The notes under the pieces were generated by a model. That model was not told where the DNA came from. It worked only from the letters and a program-made list of their open reading frames with translations, and made no database searches. A DNA stretch of 64,000 nucleotides, taken from Demequina sp. TMPB413 (GTDB lineage: Bacteria; Actinomycetota; Actinomycetes; Actinomycetales; Demequinaceae). The DNA lies in contig NZ_CP096184.1 in NCBI RefSeq assembly GCF_020447105.2, positions 1,302,001 through 1,366,000 on the forward strand. The letters are read 5' to 3'. Both the position numbers and the translations under genes were made by a program. How positions within the stretch are numbered: the first letter of the stretch is position 1; the number at the start of each line of letters is the position of its first letter. Shown one piece after another: positions 8,378 to 18,100 of this stretch.

Positions 8378-9703
8378 TCAGCCGCGACGATCGAGCCTGG
8401 CCGCGATGGCCTCGCCGTGGGCCGGGAGGTCCTCCGCGTTGGCGAGCGCAATCACCTTGTCGCCTACCGCCGCCAGGGCGTCCGCGTCGTACTCGATCAC
8501 GGACACGGCGCGCAGAAAACTCGTGACGTTCAGGCCGCTCGCAAACCGCGAGGTGCCGCCGGTGGGCAGCACGTGGTTCGAGCCGGCCAAGTAGTCCCCC
8601 AGCGGCACGGGGCTGTGAGGACCCACGAAGATCGCGCCTGCGTTCCTAATGCGACCGGCCACGGCGGCGGCATCGCGCGTGTGGATCTCAAGGTGCTCGG
8701 CGCCGTAAGCGTCGGCCACCGCAATCGACTGGTCCAGATTTCCCGTGAGGATGACGGCGCTCTGGATGCCGTTCAACGCTTCCTTCGCCCGAACGTCGTG
8801 CCTGGTACTGCCGACGATGTTGGTGAGGCGTTCGTCGACGGCCTGAGCCAGCGACTCACTATCGGTGATGAGCACCGAACCCGCCATGGGGTCGTGCTCT
8901 GCCTGGCTCAAGAGATCGTAAGCGATGAAGGTCGGGTCGGCAGCGTCGTCGGCAATCACGGCGATCTCCGTGGGACCGGCCTCCGAATCGATGCCCACGG
9001 TGCCGTTGACTGCGCGCTTGGCGGCCGCCACGTAGACGTTGCCAGGCCCGGTGATGACATCGACCGGGTCGCACAGGGTGCCACCAGCGGTCGCCTCGGC
9101 GCCATAGGCGAGCATCGCGATGGCCTGAGCGCCGCCCACGGCGTACACCTCGCTGACGCCCAAGAGCGCGCACGCGGCCAGGATGGTCGGGTGCGGCGCT
9201 CCGCCGAAGGCCCGCTGCGGCGGCGTCGTCACGGCGATCTCGGTAACTCCGGCGGCCTGCGCCGCCACCACGTTCATCACGACAGAGCTCGGGTACACCG
9301 CCAGCCCGCCGGGAACGTAGAGGCCCACGCGGCTCACGGGAACCCACCGCTGGCTGACTCGGGCCCCCGGAGCGAGGTCCACAGCCACGGGCGGCGGAAC
9401 CGTCGCCTCGTGGAACGCGCGCACCCTGGTGATCGCCTCGTTCAAGCCGTCAAGCACCGCGGGATCGAGCGTGTCGAGCGCGGCCGCGATCTGGTCGGGC
9501 GCGACCCTCAGGTTCTCGGGGCTGCCGCCGTCAAAGCGTTCGCCGTACTCCCGCAAGGCGGCCTCGCCGCGTTCCCGCACGTCGGCGAGGATCGGCAGCA
9601 CCGTGGCAAGCGCAGCGTCGATGTCGATCTCGGCACGCGGCACCACTGCCAAGAGTTCCCTGGTGGACAGTTCTTGACCGCGAAGGTCGATGCGCCTCAA
9701 CAC
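8378..9703 (-). CDS. hisD: histidinol dehydrogenase
   Basis: 441-residue zinc- and NAD-dependent enzyme catalysing the last two oxidations from histidinol to histidine. Landmarks: VGLYVPGGLAVYPSSVVMN, the conserved GGAQAIAMLAYG, GPGNVYVAAAKR with GIDSEAGPTE, and DLLSQAEHDP, whose Glu/His side chains bind metal and catalyse. First gene of the his operon in the window. Upstream DNA to 9857 holds a 15-base direct repeat (9719-9733 and 9766-9780) and a palindrome shared with the divergent gene; I see no attenuator peptide rich in histidine. Confidence 0.96.
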   Translation of the reverse strand: MLRRIDLRGQELSTRELLAVVPRAEIDIDAALATVLPILADVRERGEAALREYGERFDGGSPENLRVAPDQIAAALDTLDPAVLDGLNEAITRVRAFHEATVPPPVAVDLAPGARVSQRWVPVSRVGLYVPGGLAVYPSSVVMNVVAAQAAGVTEIAVTTPPQRAFGGAPHPTILAACALLGVSEVYAVGGAQAIAMLAYGAEATAGGTLCDPVDVITGPGNVYVAAAKRAVNGTVGIDSEAGPTEIAVIADDAADPTFIAYDLLSQAEHDPMAGSVLITDSESLAQAVDERLTNIVGSTRHDVRAKEALNGIQSAVILTGNLDQSIAVADAYGAEHLEIHTRDAAAVAGRIRNAGAIFVGPHSPVPLGDYLAGSNHVLPTGGTSRFASGLNVTSFLRAVSVIEYDADALAAVGDKVIALANAEDLPAHGEAIAARLDRRG

Positions 9704-9806
9704 GCCCGCCAGCCTACCGGCGTCGTCTCCCCCGGCGCTCCCTGCACCACCCGACCCAGGCTCGCGGCGTCGTCTCCCCCGTAAGAGTGACGGGACGTAC
9801 GCCCCG

Positions 9807-9826
9807 CTTACCTACGGTTGCGTAAG
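9807..9826. promoter_or_regulatory. palindromic operator candidate between hisD and the divergent oxygenase gene
   Basis: CTTAC and GTAAG form the outer arms of a 20-base interrupted palindrome (10-base spacer), with a second GTTAC overlapping at 9826-9830. It lies about 31 bases before ATG 9857, where a repressor of the TetR type could act. The regulator is not in the window, so this rests on symmetry and position only. Confidence 0.4.
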
Positions 9827-9856
9827 TTACGCTCGCTGAAACGACGGGAGAGCCCT

Positions 9857-11335
9857 ATGACGACCGACGACGCGGCATCATTGCGGGCTCCATCGAGCCC
9901 AGGAACGCCACTACCGACCATCATCCAAGGCGGCATGGGGGCGGCCGTATCCTCGTGGCGCCTTGCCTCCCAAGTAGCCCAGGCGGGTCAACTGGGCGTC
10001 GTGTCAGGCATCGGCCTCGACATGGTGCTTGCTCGACGGCTCCAAGACGGCGACGCTGGCGGGCATATGCGTCGCGCTCTCGCCGCCTTCCCCGTGCAGG
10101 CCATGGCCGTGCGGGTCTTGGACGAGTATTTCCTGCCAGAGGGCCGCGCCGGCGCGCAGCCGTACGCCGCGGTGCCCAAGCTCGAGATCGACCAGACCCG
10201 CGAGGCACAAGAGCTCGCCGTGCTCGGCAACTTTGTCGAGGTATGGCTGGCCAAGGAAGGCCACGACGGCCTCGTGGGGGTGAACTACCTCGAAAAGGTC
10301 CAGATGGCGACGCCTGCGGCCGCCTATGGTGCAATGCTCGCCAGCGTCGACTTCGTCCTCATGGGAGCCGGGCTTCCCCGCGAGATTCCTCGCCTGCTCA
10401 ACCAGCTCGCCACCCACGGCTCGGTGAAGTTCCCCGTTGACGTGGTCGGGGCTGAGCAAGGCACCTACTCGGTCTCGCTCGACCCTGTCGACCTCCTCGG
10501 CACCCAGTTGCCGCCCCTCACCCGACCTCGCTTTCTTGCGATCGTGTCCGCGCACGTGCTGGCTGAGTACCTTGCCCGCGACGAGGGCATTCGCCCGGAT
10601 GGCTTCGTGGTCGAGGGGCCGCGTGCCGGCGGGCACAACGCGCCCCCGCGCGGCAAAGTCGTGCTCGATGAAGCTGGCGAGCCGCAGTTCGGACCCCGCG
10701 ACTACGCGGACCTCGACAAGGTCGCCGCGACTGGAATGCCCTTCTGGCTCGCTGGCACTTACGGCACTCCAGAGGGCCTCGTCGCGGCCAAGGCCGCTGG
10801 CGCCGTCGGAGTACAGGTGGGCACCCTGTTCGCGCTGAGCAGCGATGCGGGTTTCGCGCCCGAGATCCGGGATGAGCTTGTCGCGCAGGTGGCCGCCGGC
10901 ACGCTCGCCGTGTCGACCGACCTGCGCGCTTCGCCAACGGGCTTTCCCTTCAAGGTCGCCTCGCTGGAGGGCTCCATGTCGGACGCCGACGTGGTGGCGG
11001 CCCGGCCGCGCCTGTGCGATCTCGGCTTCTTGGGTGTCCCCGTCATCCGCGACAACGGCGCACTCGGCTATCGCTGTCCCGCCGAACCCGAGCGTCCCTT
11101 CGCCCGCAAGGGGGGAAAGCCGGAGGACACCGCAGGCCGCCTGTGCCTGTGCAACGGCCTGATGGCCAACGTCGGCTTGGGGCAGACGCGGGCGACCGGC
11201 TACGTCGAAAGGCCGCTGATTACCCTGGGAGCCGACCTGGACGGGCCGCGCAGGCTTGCCGAGCAGTATCCGGCCGGGTGGACGGCACACGAGGCCCTCG
11301 ACTGGCTACTCGGGACCGTCGCCCCCGCGGCCTAG
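9857..11335 (+). CDS. nitronate monooxygenase-like FMN enzyme
   Basis: 492 residues, TIM-barrel family of 2-nitropropane dioxygenase/nitronate monooxygenase (related to FabK enoyl reductases). Visible: N-terminal IIQGGMGAAVSSWRLA, then GVNYLEKVQ, VDFVLMGAGLPREIP, the EGPRAGGHN block with its conserved His, and the phosphate-binding turn AGAVGVQVGTLFAL. The C-terminal region holds a CRLCLCNG-like cysteine cluster (RLCLCNGLMAN) seen in long actinobacterial members, which may bind metal. ATG 9857 has GGGAG 6 bases upstream. Substrate could be a nitronate or a thioester; sequence alone does not tell. Its stop overlaps the dnaE stop by 4 bases. Confidence 0.85.
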   Translation: MTTDDAASLRAPSSPGTPLPTIIQGGMGAAVSSWRLASQVAQAGQLGVVSGIGLDMVLARRLQDGDAGGHMRRALAAFPVQAMAVRVLDEYFLPEGRAGAQPYAAVPKLEIDQTREAQELAVLGNFVEVWLAKEGHDGLVGVNYLEKVQMATPAAAYGAMLASVDFVLMGAGLPREIPRLLNQLATHGSVKFPVDVVGAEQGTYSVSLDPVDLLGTQLPPLTRPRFLAIVSAHVLAEYLARDEGIRPDGFVVEGPRAGGHNAPPRGKVVLDEAGEPQFGPRDYADLDKVAATGMPFWLAGTYGTPEGLVAAKAAGAVGVQVGTLFALSSDAGFAPEIRDELVAQVAAGTLAVSTDLRASPTGFPFKVASLEGSMSDADVVAARPRLCDLGFLGVPVIRDNGALGYRCPAEPERPFARKGGKPEDTAGRLCLCNGLMANVGLGQTRATGYVERPLITLGADLDGPRRLAEQYPAGWTAHEALDWLLGTVAPAA

Positions 11336-14300
11336 ACCGCCAAGCAGTTGGGCCCGAGCGCCGCCTTCAAGTCTCCGTAGAGCGCCGACGACTTCGCCAC
11401 CCTGAACTCGTCTCCCAGGCGCATCGTCAAGGGCTTGTCTCCGCCAGTGAGCACCATCCGCACCTCGACCGTGCCGGGGTGCGAACGCAGGATGCCCTTG
11501 ACCTCTTCGACCAGCGGCGGGGTCACCCGCGCGGCTGGCACGTTGATGGCCACCGGCGCGTTGTCTACCACGTTGACGTTGGGGATGCGCAGTTCCATGG
11601 CCGAGAATTGCAGGCCGCCGTCGCCGCGCTCCCGCGAGCGCGCCTTGATGGTCACCACTGAGTCCTCGGTGAGGTCTCGCGCGTACGTGTCGTAAGTCTT
11701 GGCAAAGAACGAGACCTCGACCTCGCCGGTCATGTCCTCCAGCACCACGATCGCGTAGGCGTTGCCTGAGCGCGCGATGCGCCTGTCAACGCGCGTGATG
11801 AGGCCAGCGAATACGACCTGCTCGCCGTCGCCCAAACCGTTGGCCGGCGTGGCGTTGAGAATCTGGTGAGTCGCCTCGGCGCGCAACACGTGGTCGAGTC
11901 CCGACAGCGGGTGATCCGACACGTACAACCCGAGCATCTCGCGCTCCAGGTTGAGCAGGGTCTTCTTGTCCCACTCGGGGATGTTGGGCACCTCGACGCG
12001 CACCCCGCCGCTGAGGTCCACATCCCCGCCAAACAGGTCAAACTGTCCCGTCGCCTCCTGGCGCTTGACGCCGACCACGGAATCCACCGCCTGCTCGTGG
12101 ATGAGCGACAGCGACTTGCGGGTGTGGCCCAGCGAGTCGAAGGCACCAGCCTTCACGAGCGAGTCGATCGTGCGCTTGTTGCAGACCGACGCCGTCACCT
12201 TGTCGAGGAAGTCGGGGAAGGATTCGTAGGCGCCTTTGGCCTCGCGTGCCTTCTGGATTTCCGCGACGACGTTGGCGCCCACGTTGCGCACGGCCGTGAG
12301 GCCAAAGCGAATGTCGTTGCCGACGGCGGAGAAGTTCGCCTTGGAGTCGTTGACGTCCGGCGGAAGCACCGTGATGCCCATGCGCCGGCATTCGGCCAGG
12401 TAGAGGGCCATCTTGTCTTTGTCGGTGCCCACCGACGTGAGCAGCGCCGCCATGAACTCAGTGGGATAGTGCGCCTTGAGGTAGGCGGTCCAGAACGAGA
12501 GAACCCCGTAGGCCGCCGTGTGCGCCTTGTTGAAGGCGTAGTCGGCGAATGGGACCAGCGTGTCCCACAGCTTCTTGATGGCCGCATCGGAGAAGCCATT
12601 CGCCTTCATGCCCGCGCTGAAGGGCTCGAACTCCTTGGCGAGCACCTCTGGCTTCTTCTTGCCCATGGCGCGACGCAGCAAGTCTGCGGCACCCAGCGTG
12701 TAGCCAGCAACGATCTGGGCAATGCGCTGGACTTGCTCTTGATAGACGATCAGCCCATACGTGACCTCGAGGACTTCTTTGAGGGGTTCCTCGAGTTCTG
12801 GGTGGATGTAGTCCACCACCTGGCGGCCGTTCTTACGTTCGGCGTAGTTGGTGTGCGAGTTCGCGCCCATGGGGCCAGGGCGGTACAACGCGAGCACGGC
12901 GGAGATGTCCTCAAACGTGTCGGGCTTCATTTGGCGCAGCAGCGACCGCATGGCCACGCCATCGAGCTGGAACACGCCAAGGGTGTCGCCGCGGCCCAGG
13001 AGTTTGAAGGCCTCCTCGTCCTCGAGCGGCAAGTCCTCCAAAATGAGGGGTTCCTTGCCGTTATCGACGATGTTGTCCAGGGCGTCGTCAAGAATCGTGA
13101 GGTTGCGAAGCCCCAAGAAGTCCATCTTGACAAGGCCGAGGCCCTCGCACGTGGGGTAGTCAAACTGGGTGATGATCACGCCGTCTTGCTCGCGGCGCAT
13201 GATCGGGATGATGTCGATGAGCGGTTCAGACGACATGATGACGCCGGCCGCGTGCACCCCCCATTGGCGCTTCAGGCCCTCCAAGCCGAGCGCCATGTCG
13301 ACCACTTCGCGAGCCTCAGGGTCTGCCTCGACGGCCGCCCTGAAGTCCCCGCCCTCGTTGTAGCGCTCGTTCTTCTCGTCGAACACCGCAGCGAGCGGCA
13401 TGTCGCGGCCCTGTTGCGGGTCGGGGTAGGCCTTGGTGAGCAGCTCGCCTAGCGCGTAGGGCTTGCCGAGCACGCGAGCCGAGTCCTTGAGCGCCTGCTT
13501 GGCCTTGATGGTGCCGTACGTGACGATCTGGGCGACCTTGTCCTCGCCGTACTTGTCCGTCACGTACCGAATCACTTCGCCGCGACGACGCTCGTCAAAG
13601 TCGATATCGAAGTCGGGCTTTGACTCTCGTTCAGGGTTGAGGAACCGCTCAAAGTAGAGCTGGTGGGTGATGGGGTCCAGGTCGGTGATCTTCATGGCGT
13701 AGGCGGCCATTGAGCCTGCACCAGAGCCACGCCCTGGCCCCACGCGGATGCCGTTGTCCTTCGACCACTTCACGAAGTCGGCAACCACCAGGAAGTACCC
13801 CGGGTAGCCCTTGTCGGCAATGACCTCGATCTCGAAGTTCGCGCGCTCTTGCACGTTCGCGGGGATCTGCTCGCCGAACCTCTCGTGGAGTCCGCGCTGG
13901 ACCTCCTTCACAAACCAGGAGTGCTCGTCCTCTCCCGGCGGACACTCGTAGCGCGGCATGTAGTCGGCCTTGGTGTTGAAGGCCACCTCGCACTGCTCCG
14001 CGATCGCAAGGGTGTTAGTGAGGGCGTCGGGGTGGCGGTCGCCCCACAGATCCCACATCTCCTCAGCGGTCTTGACGTAGTAGCCGTCGCCGCTGAAGGC
14101 AAAGCGCTTGCCGCCCTGGTCGTACGTAGGCTCGTCGAGCGTGGAGCCCGACTGGATACACAGCAGCGCCTCGTGCGTCTTGGCATCGTCCTTTGACGAG
14201 TAGTGGAGGTCGTTCGTGGCCACGAGCGGCGCGCCCAGGTCCTTCGACAGGCGCACCAAGTCGTCGTAGACCCGCGTCTCGATCTCCAGGTTGTGGTCCA

Positions 14301-14874
14301 TGAGTTCCACGTAGTAGTTCTCGCGCCCGAAGATGTCCTGGAACTCCCCCGCCGCCTTGAGGGCTTCGTCGTACTGGCCAAGGCGGAGCCTCGTCTGCAC
14401 CTCGCCTGAGGGGCAACCGGTGGTCGCGATGATGCCCTTGGAGTAGCGCTGCAGGAGGTCGCGGTCCATACGGGCCTTGTAGAAGTGCCCCTCCAACGAC
14501 GCGTATGAAGCGAGCCTGAACAGGTTGTGCATGCCTGCCGTGTCCTTGGCCCACATCGTGGCGTGGGTGTACGCGCCACCCGAGCTGACGTCGTCCCCCG
14601 CCTGGCCCTCTTGGCCCCACTTCACGCGCGTGCGATCGGACCGCGCAGTGCCGGGAGTGAGGTACGCCTCGAGCCCGATGATGGGCTTCACGCCGGCCGC
14701 GGTGGCCTTTGACCAGAACTCATAGGCGCCGAACATGTAGCCGTGGTCGGTGGTGGCGATCGCCTTCTGGCCGAGCTCATTTGCACGCTTCATGAGGTCA
14801 GTGATGCGGGCGGCGCCGTCGAGCATCGAGTACTCCGTGTGCACATGGAGGTGAACGAACTCGGGCGACGGCAT
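11332..14874 (-). CDS. dnaE: DNA polymerase III subunit alpha
   Basis: 1180-residue replicative polymerase. Domains in order: PHP domain from the start (FVHLHVHTEYSMLDGAARI), the C-family polymerase core with PDFDIDFDERRRGEV supplying catalytic aspartates and PGRGSGAGS upstream, helix-hairpin-helix and tau-binding regions, and an OB fold near residue 1000 (VVFAGLITRVDRRI). The SMLDG start and GPNCLAV end are typical of actinobacterial DnaE1. ATG 14874 is chosen over a longer frame because the PHP domain begins at once. No promoter motif stands out in the upstream gap, which carries an inverted-repeat element. Confidence 0.96.
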   Translation of the reverse strand: MPSPEFVHLHVHTEYSMLDGAARITDLMKRANELGQKAIATTDHGYMFGAYEFWSKATAAGVKPIIGLEAYLTPGTARSDRTRVKWGQEGQAGDDVSSGGAYTHATMWAKDTAGMHNLFRLASYASLEGHFYKARMDRDLLQRYSKGIIATTGCPSGEVQTRLRLGQYDEALKAAGEFQDIFGRENYYVELMDHNLEIETRVYDDLVRLSKDLGAPLVATNDLHYSSKDDAKTHEALLCIQSGSTLDEPTYDQGGKRFAFSGDGYYVKTAEEMWDLWGDRHPDALTNTLAIAEQCEVAFNTKADYMPRYECPPGEDEHSWFVKEVQRGLHERFGEQIPANVQERANFEIEVIADKGYPGYFLVVADFVKWSKDNGIRVGPGRGSGAGSMAAYAMKITDLDPITHQLYFERFLNPERESKPDFDIDFDERRRGEVIRYVTDKYGEDKVAQIVTYGTIKAKQALKDSARVLGKPYALGELLTKAYPDPQQGRDMPLAAVFDEKNERYNEGGDFRAAVEADPEAREVVDMALGLEGLKRQWGVHAAGVIMSSEPLIDIIPIMRREQDGVIITQFDYPTCEGLGLVKMDFLGLRNLTILDDALDNIVDNGKEPLILEDLPLEDEEAFKLLGRGDTLGVFQLDGVAMRSLLRQMKPDTFEDISAVLALYRPGPMGANSHTNYAERKNGRQVVDYIHPELEEPLKEVLEVTYGLIVYQEQVQRIAQIVAGYTLGAADLLRRAMGKKKPEVLAKEFEPFSAGMKANGFSDAAIKKLWDTLVPFADYAFNKAHTAAYGVLSFWTAYLKAHYPTEFMAALLTSVGTDKDKMALYLAECRRMGITVLPPDVNDSKANFSAVGNDIRFGLTAVRNVGANVVAEIQKAREAKGAYESFPDFLDKVTASVCNKRTIDSLVKAGAFDSLGHTRKSLSLIHEQAVDSVVGVKRQEATGQFDLFGGDVDLSGGVRVEVPNIPEWDKKTLLNLEREMLGLYVSDHPLSGLDHVLRAEATHQILNATPANGLGDGEQVVFAGLITRVDRRIARSGNAYAIVVLEDMTGEVEVSFFAKTYDTYARDLTEDSVVTIKARSRERGDGGLQFSAMELRIPNVNVVDNAPVAINVPAARVTPPLVEEVKGILRSHPGTVEVRMVLTGGDKPLTMRLGDEFRVAKSSALYGDLKAALGPNCLAV

Positions 14875-14989
14875 GGTGACGATTCTAGGCTCGGTGGCTG
14901 ACAGCGAGTGCCCTCGACGCGCGACGCTGGCCGGGTGCACGGGCGCGCCGCCGCGACGTGTTTCGGCGACGCCTGGTGTCGCCCTCTGT

Positions 14990-15078
14990 GTACCGTCCCT
15001 GACACCACGGGCGGCGGGTCAGTCGCTCCTCGGGCGTGTCGCCCGGCGTGTCGCGCTGGCCGGTGTCAGGGACGGTAC
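14990..15078. repeat. palindromic intergenic element, family A copy 1
   Basis: GTACCGTCCCTGACACC at 14990-15006 is matched perfectly by its reverse complement at 15062-15078, with 55 bases between. The pairing continues outward with GCCCT on both sides after a 4-base offset. A second copy of the same arm pair lies at 60753-60839. The element fills the divergent gap between dnaE and hrpA. It is probably a dispersed REP-like family; function unknown. Confidence 0.8.
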
Positions 15079-15156
15079 AGGGCGCCCAGCCACCGGACCG
15101 CCCTGCGGCGGGCACGGTACGTCTCGCGCCGCCTCGACGGGCGCGACAATGGGTGC

Positions 15157-18100
15157 ATGGCCTCCTCTCGACGCGCAGACAACCGCGCGCCCGCACGCGC
15201 TCAGGTGGGGGCCACCTCAGCAAAGTCGTCCGCTTCCAGGGCCAAGGCAGCCGCCGCGCGCGCCGCCGTCGAGGTCCCTCCGATCATCTATCCCGAGGAA
15301 CTGCCGGTCAGCGCCAGGCGCGACGACATCGCCGCTGCCCTCCGGGATCACCAAGTGGTGATCGTCGCGGGCGAGACCGGCTCCGGCAAGACGACCCAGA
15401 TCCCCAAGATCGCCCTCGACCTCGGCCGCGGCCGCGCCGGGCAGATCGGCCACACGCAGCCGCGCCGCATCGCCGCACGCTCCGTCGCGGATCGCATCGC
15501 CGAGGAACTGGGCACCACACTCGGCGATATCATCGGTTACCAGGTGCGATTCACCGACACGTCCTCCGAGCGCACGCTCGTCAAGGTCATGACCGACGGC
15601 ATCCTGCTGGCCCAGATCCAGCGCGACCCCGACCTGCTGGCCTACGACACCCTCATCATCGACGAGGCCCACGAGCGCTCCCTCAACATCGACGTGCTGC
15701 TGGGCTACCTCACCAACCTGCTCCCCCGCCGCCCTGACCTCAAACTCATCATCACCTCGGCGACGATCGACTCCGAGCGCTTCGCGAGGCACTTCGCGCC
15801 TGGCGGCCCCATCCCGGACGACGCGGGGGTTGGGGACGACGCAGGGGCCCGCGGCGCAGACGCCGTCACCAGTGCGGACCTCGCCGACGCCCGCCCCACC
15901 GCCCCCGTCATCCAGGTCACGGGCCGCACGTACCCGGTAGAGATGCGCTACCGCCCGCTCGCAGGCGAGACGCGGGGCGAGGAACGCGACCTCATGACGG
16001 GCATCACCGACGCGTGCGACGAGCTCATGCGCGAGGGGCCAGGCGACATCCTCGTCTTCCTATCAGGGGAGCGCGAGATCCGCGATGCCGTGGAGGCCCT
16101 CGAGGGGCACCTGGGGCCGCGCGTGCGCGACGCCAAGCATCCGCAGGCCTTAGAACTGCTACCCCTCTACAGTCGCCTGAGCGCCGCGGAGCAGCACCGG
16201 GTCTTCGCCAGCCACAGCCGCCGCCGCATCGTGCTCGCCACCAACGTCGCAGAGACGTCGCTCACCGTCCCCGGCATTCACTACGTGGTAGACCCCGGCA
16301 CGGCCCGCATCAGCCGCTACTCCAAGGCCACCAAGGTGCAGCGCCTACCCATCGAGCCCATCAGCAAGGCGAGCGCCAATCAGCGCGCAGGTCGCGCTGG
16401 CCGCCTCGCCGACGGGATCGCGATCCGCCTCTACAGCGAGGATGACTTCGCAGCGAGACCCGACTTCACCGAGCCCGAGATCCTGCGCACCTCGCTCGCG
16501 TCGGTGCTCCTCCAGATGATCTCGGTGGGCGTCGTCTCCACGCCCGACGAGGTGGCCGCCTTCCCCTTCGTCGAACCTCCCGACACCCGCGCCATCAAGG
16601 ACGGCATCCAACTGCTGTCCGACCTGGGGGCCGTCACCACGAACCGCGGCGGCAAGGCGCGGCTTACCGACGTGGGCCGGAAACTCGCGCGCCTGCCCAT
16701 CGACCCGCGCCAAGCGCGCATGATCGTCGAGGGCGAGCGCCACGGGGTGGCCTACGAGGCCGCGGTGATCGCCGCGGCGTTGTCGATTCAGGACCCGCGC
16801 GAGCGCCCCAGCGACAAGCGCGCCGAGGCGGACCTCCAGCATCGGCGCTTCTCCACCCCCACATCGGACCTGTTGGGCTACCTCAACCTGTGGGCGTACC
16901 TCAGAGACCGCCAGCACGAGCTATCCGGCAGCGCTTTCAGGCGCATGTGCCGGTCTGAGTTCCTCAACTACCTGCGCGTGCGCGAGTGGCAGGACCTGGT
17001 GCAGCAGCTCCGCCAGGCCGCCAAGCCACTGGGCATCCACGTGAAGGCCAGGGCGGCCAAGCCCATCGCTGCGGACGACGCCGAGGGGGCCAAGGGCACC
17101 ACAGACACCGCCGGCACCGCCGCATTCCTGCACGCATGGGACGAGGACGCGATCCACCGCTCGGTGCTCGCTGGCCTCCTCACCCAGATCGGCATGCAAG
17201 ACGAGGGCAAGGTCACCGCGTCCACCTTCTCGCATCTCAGAGGCGAGGCGAAGGCGATCGCCATGAAGCGCGCCCGCAAGCGCGCCACCAACGAGTACCT
17301 CGGCACGCGCGGCGCCCGCTTCGCGATCCAGCCAAGCTCCCCGCTGTCCAAGAAGCCGCCAGCCTTCGTCATGGCGGCAGAACTCGTCGAGACCAACAGG
17401 CTGTGGGCGCGAGACGTCGCCCGCATCGACCCCGCTTGGGCAGAGGAACTTGCTGGCGACCTGGCCAAACACACCTATTCAGAGCCGCACTGGTCCACCA
17501 AGCGGGGCGCGGCGATGGCCCACGAGAAGGTGCTGCTGTACGGCGTGCCCATCGTCGCCGAGCGCCGCATCCTGTGGGGAAAGGTCAACCCTCACGAGGC
17601 CCGCGAACTGTTCATCAGGCACGCTCTTGTGCAGGGCGAGTGGACCACGCACCACGAGTTCTGGCATGCCAACCAAAGCGCGCTCGCCGACGCCGCCGAG
17701 GTCGAGGCCCGCACGCGCACCTTCGGGCTCGTGGCAGGCGAAGATGAGCTCTTCGACTTCTACGACGAGCGCATCCCCGACCACGTCGTCTCCGCCGCGC
17801 ACTTCGACAAGTGGTGGAAGGGTGCGCAGCGCACGATGCCGAACCTCCTCACCTACACGAGCGAACTGCTCATGCCGGACGCGGCGGACGTTGACCCCGC
17901 GCGGTTCCCCGACGCCTGGCCGCAAGGCGAACTCACTTTGCCGCTCACGTATCAGTTTGAGCCGGGCGCCGACGCTGATGGCGTCACCGTGCACATCCCC
18001 CTCGCAGTCCTCCCGCGGGTCACGCCGGACGGCTTCGACTGGCTCGTGCCTGGCATGCTTGCCGAGCTCACCACCGCGACCATCAGGGCATTGCCCAAGC

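Noticed and set aside
9719-9780. 15-base direct repeat before hisD
   Set aside because: Short and GC-rich with only two copies; could arise by chance and shows no clear role.
8312-9784. 490-residue frame antisense to hisD
   Set aside because: The hisD protein is complete and conserved on the other strand.
11866-13452. 528-residue frame antisense to dnaE
   Set aside because: Opposite a conserved polymerase gene; composition is a shadow of its codon bias.
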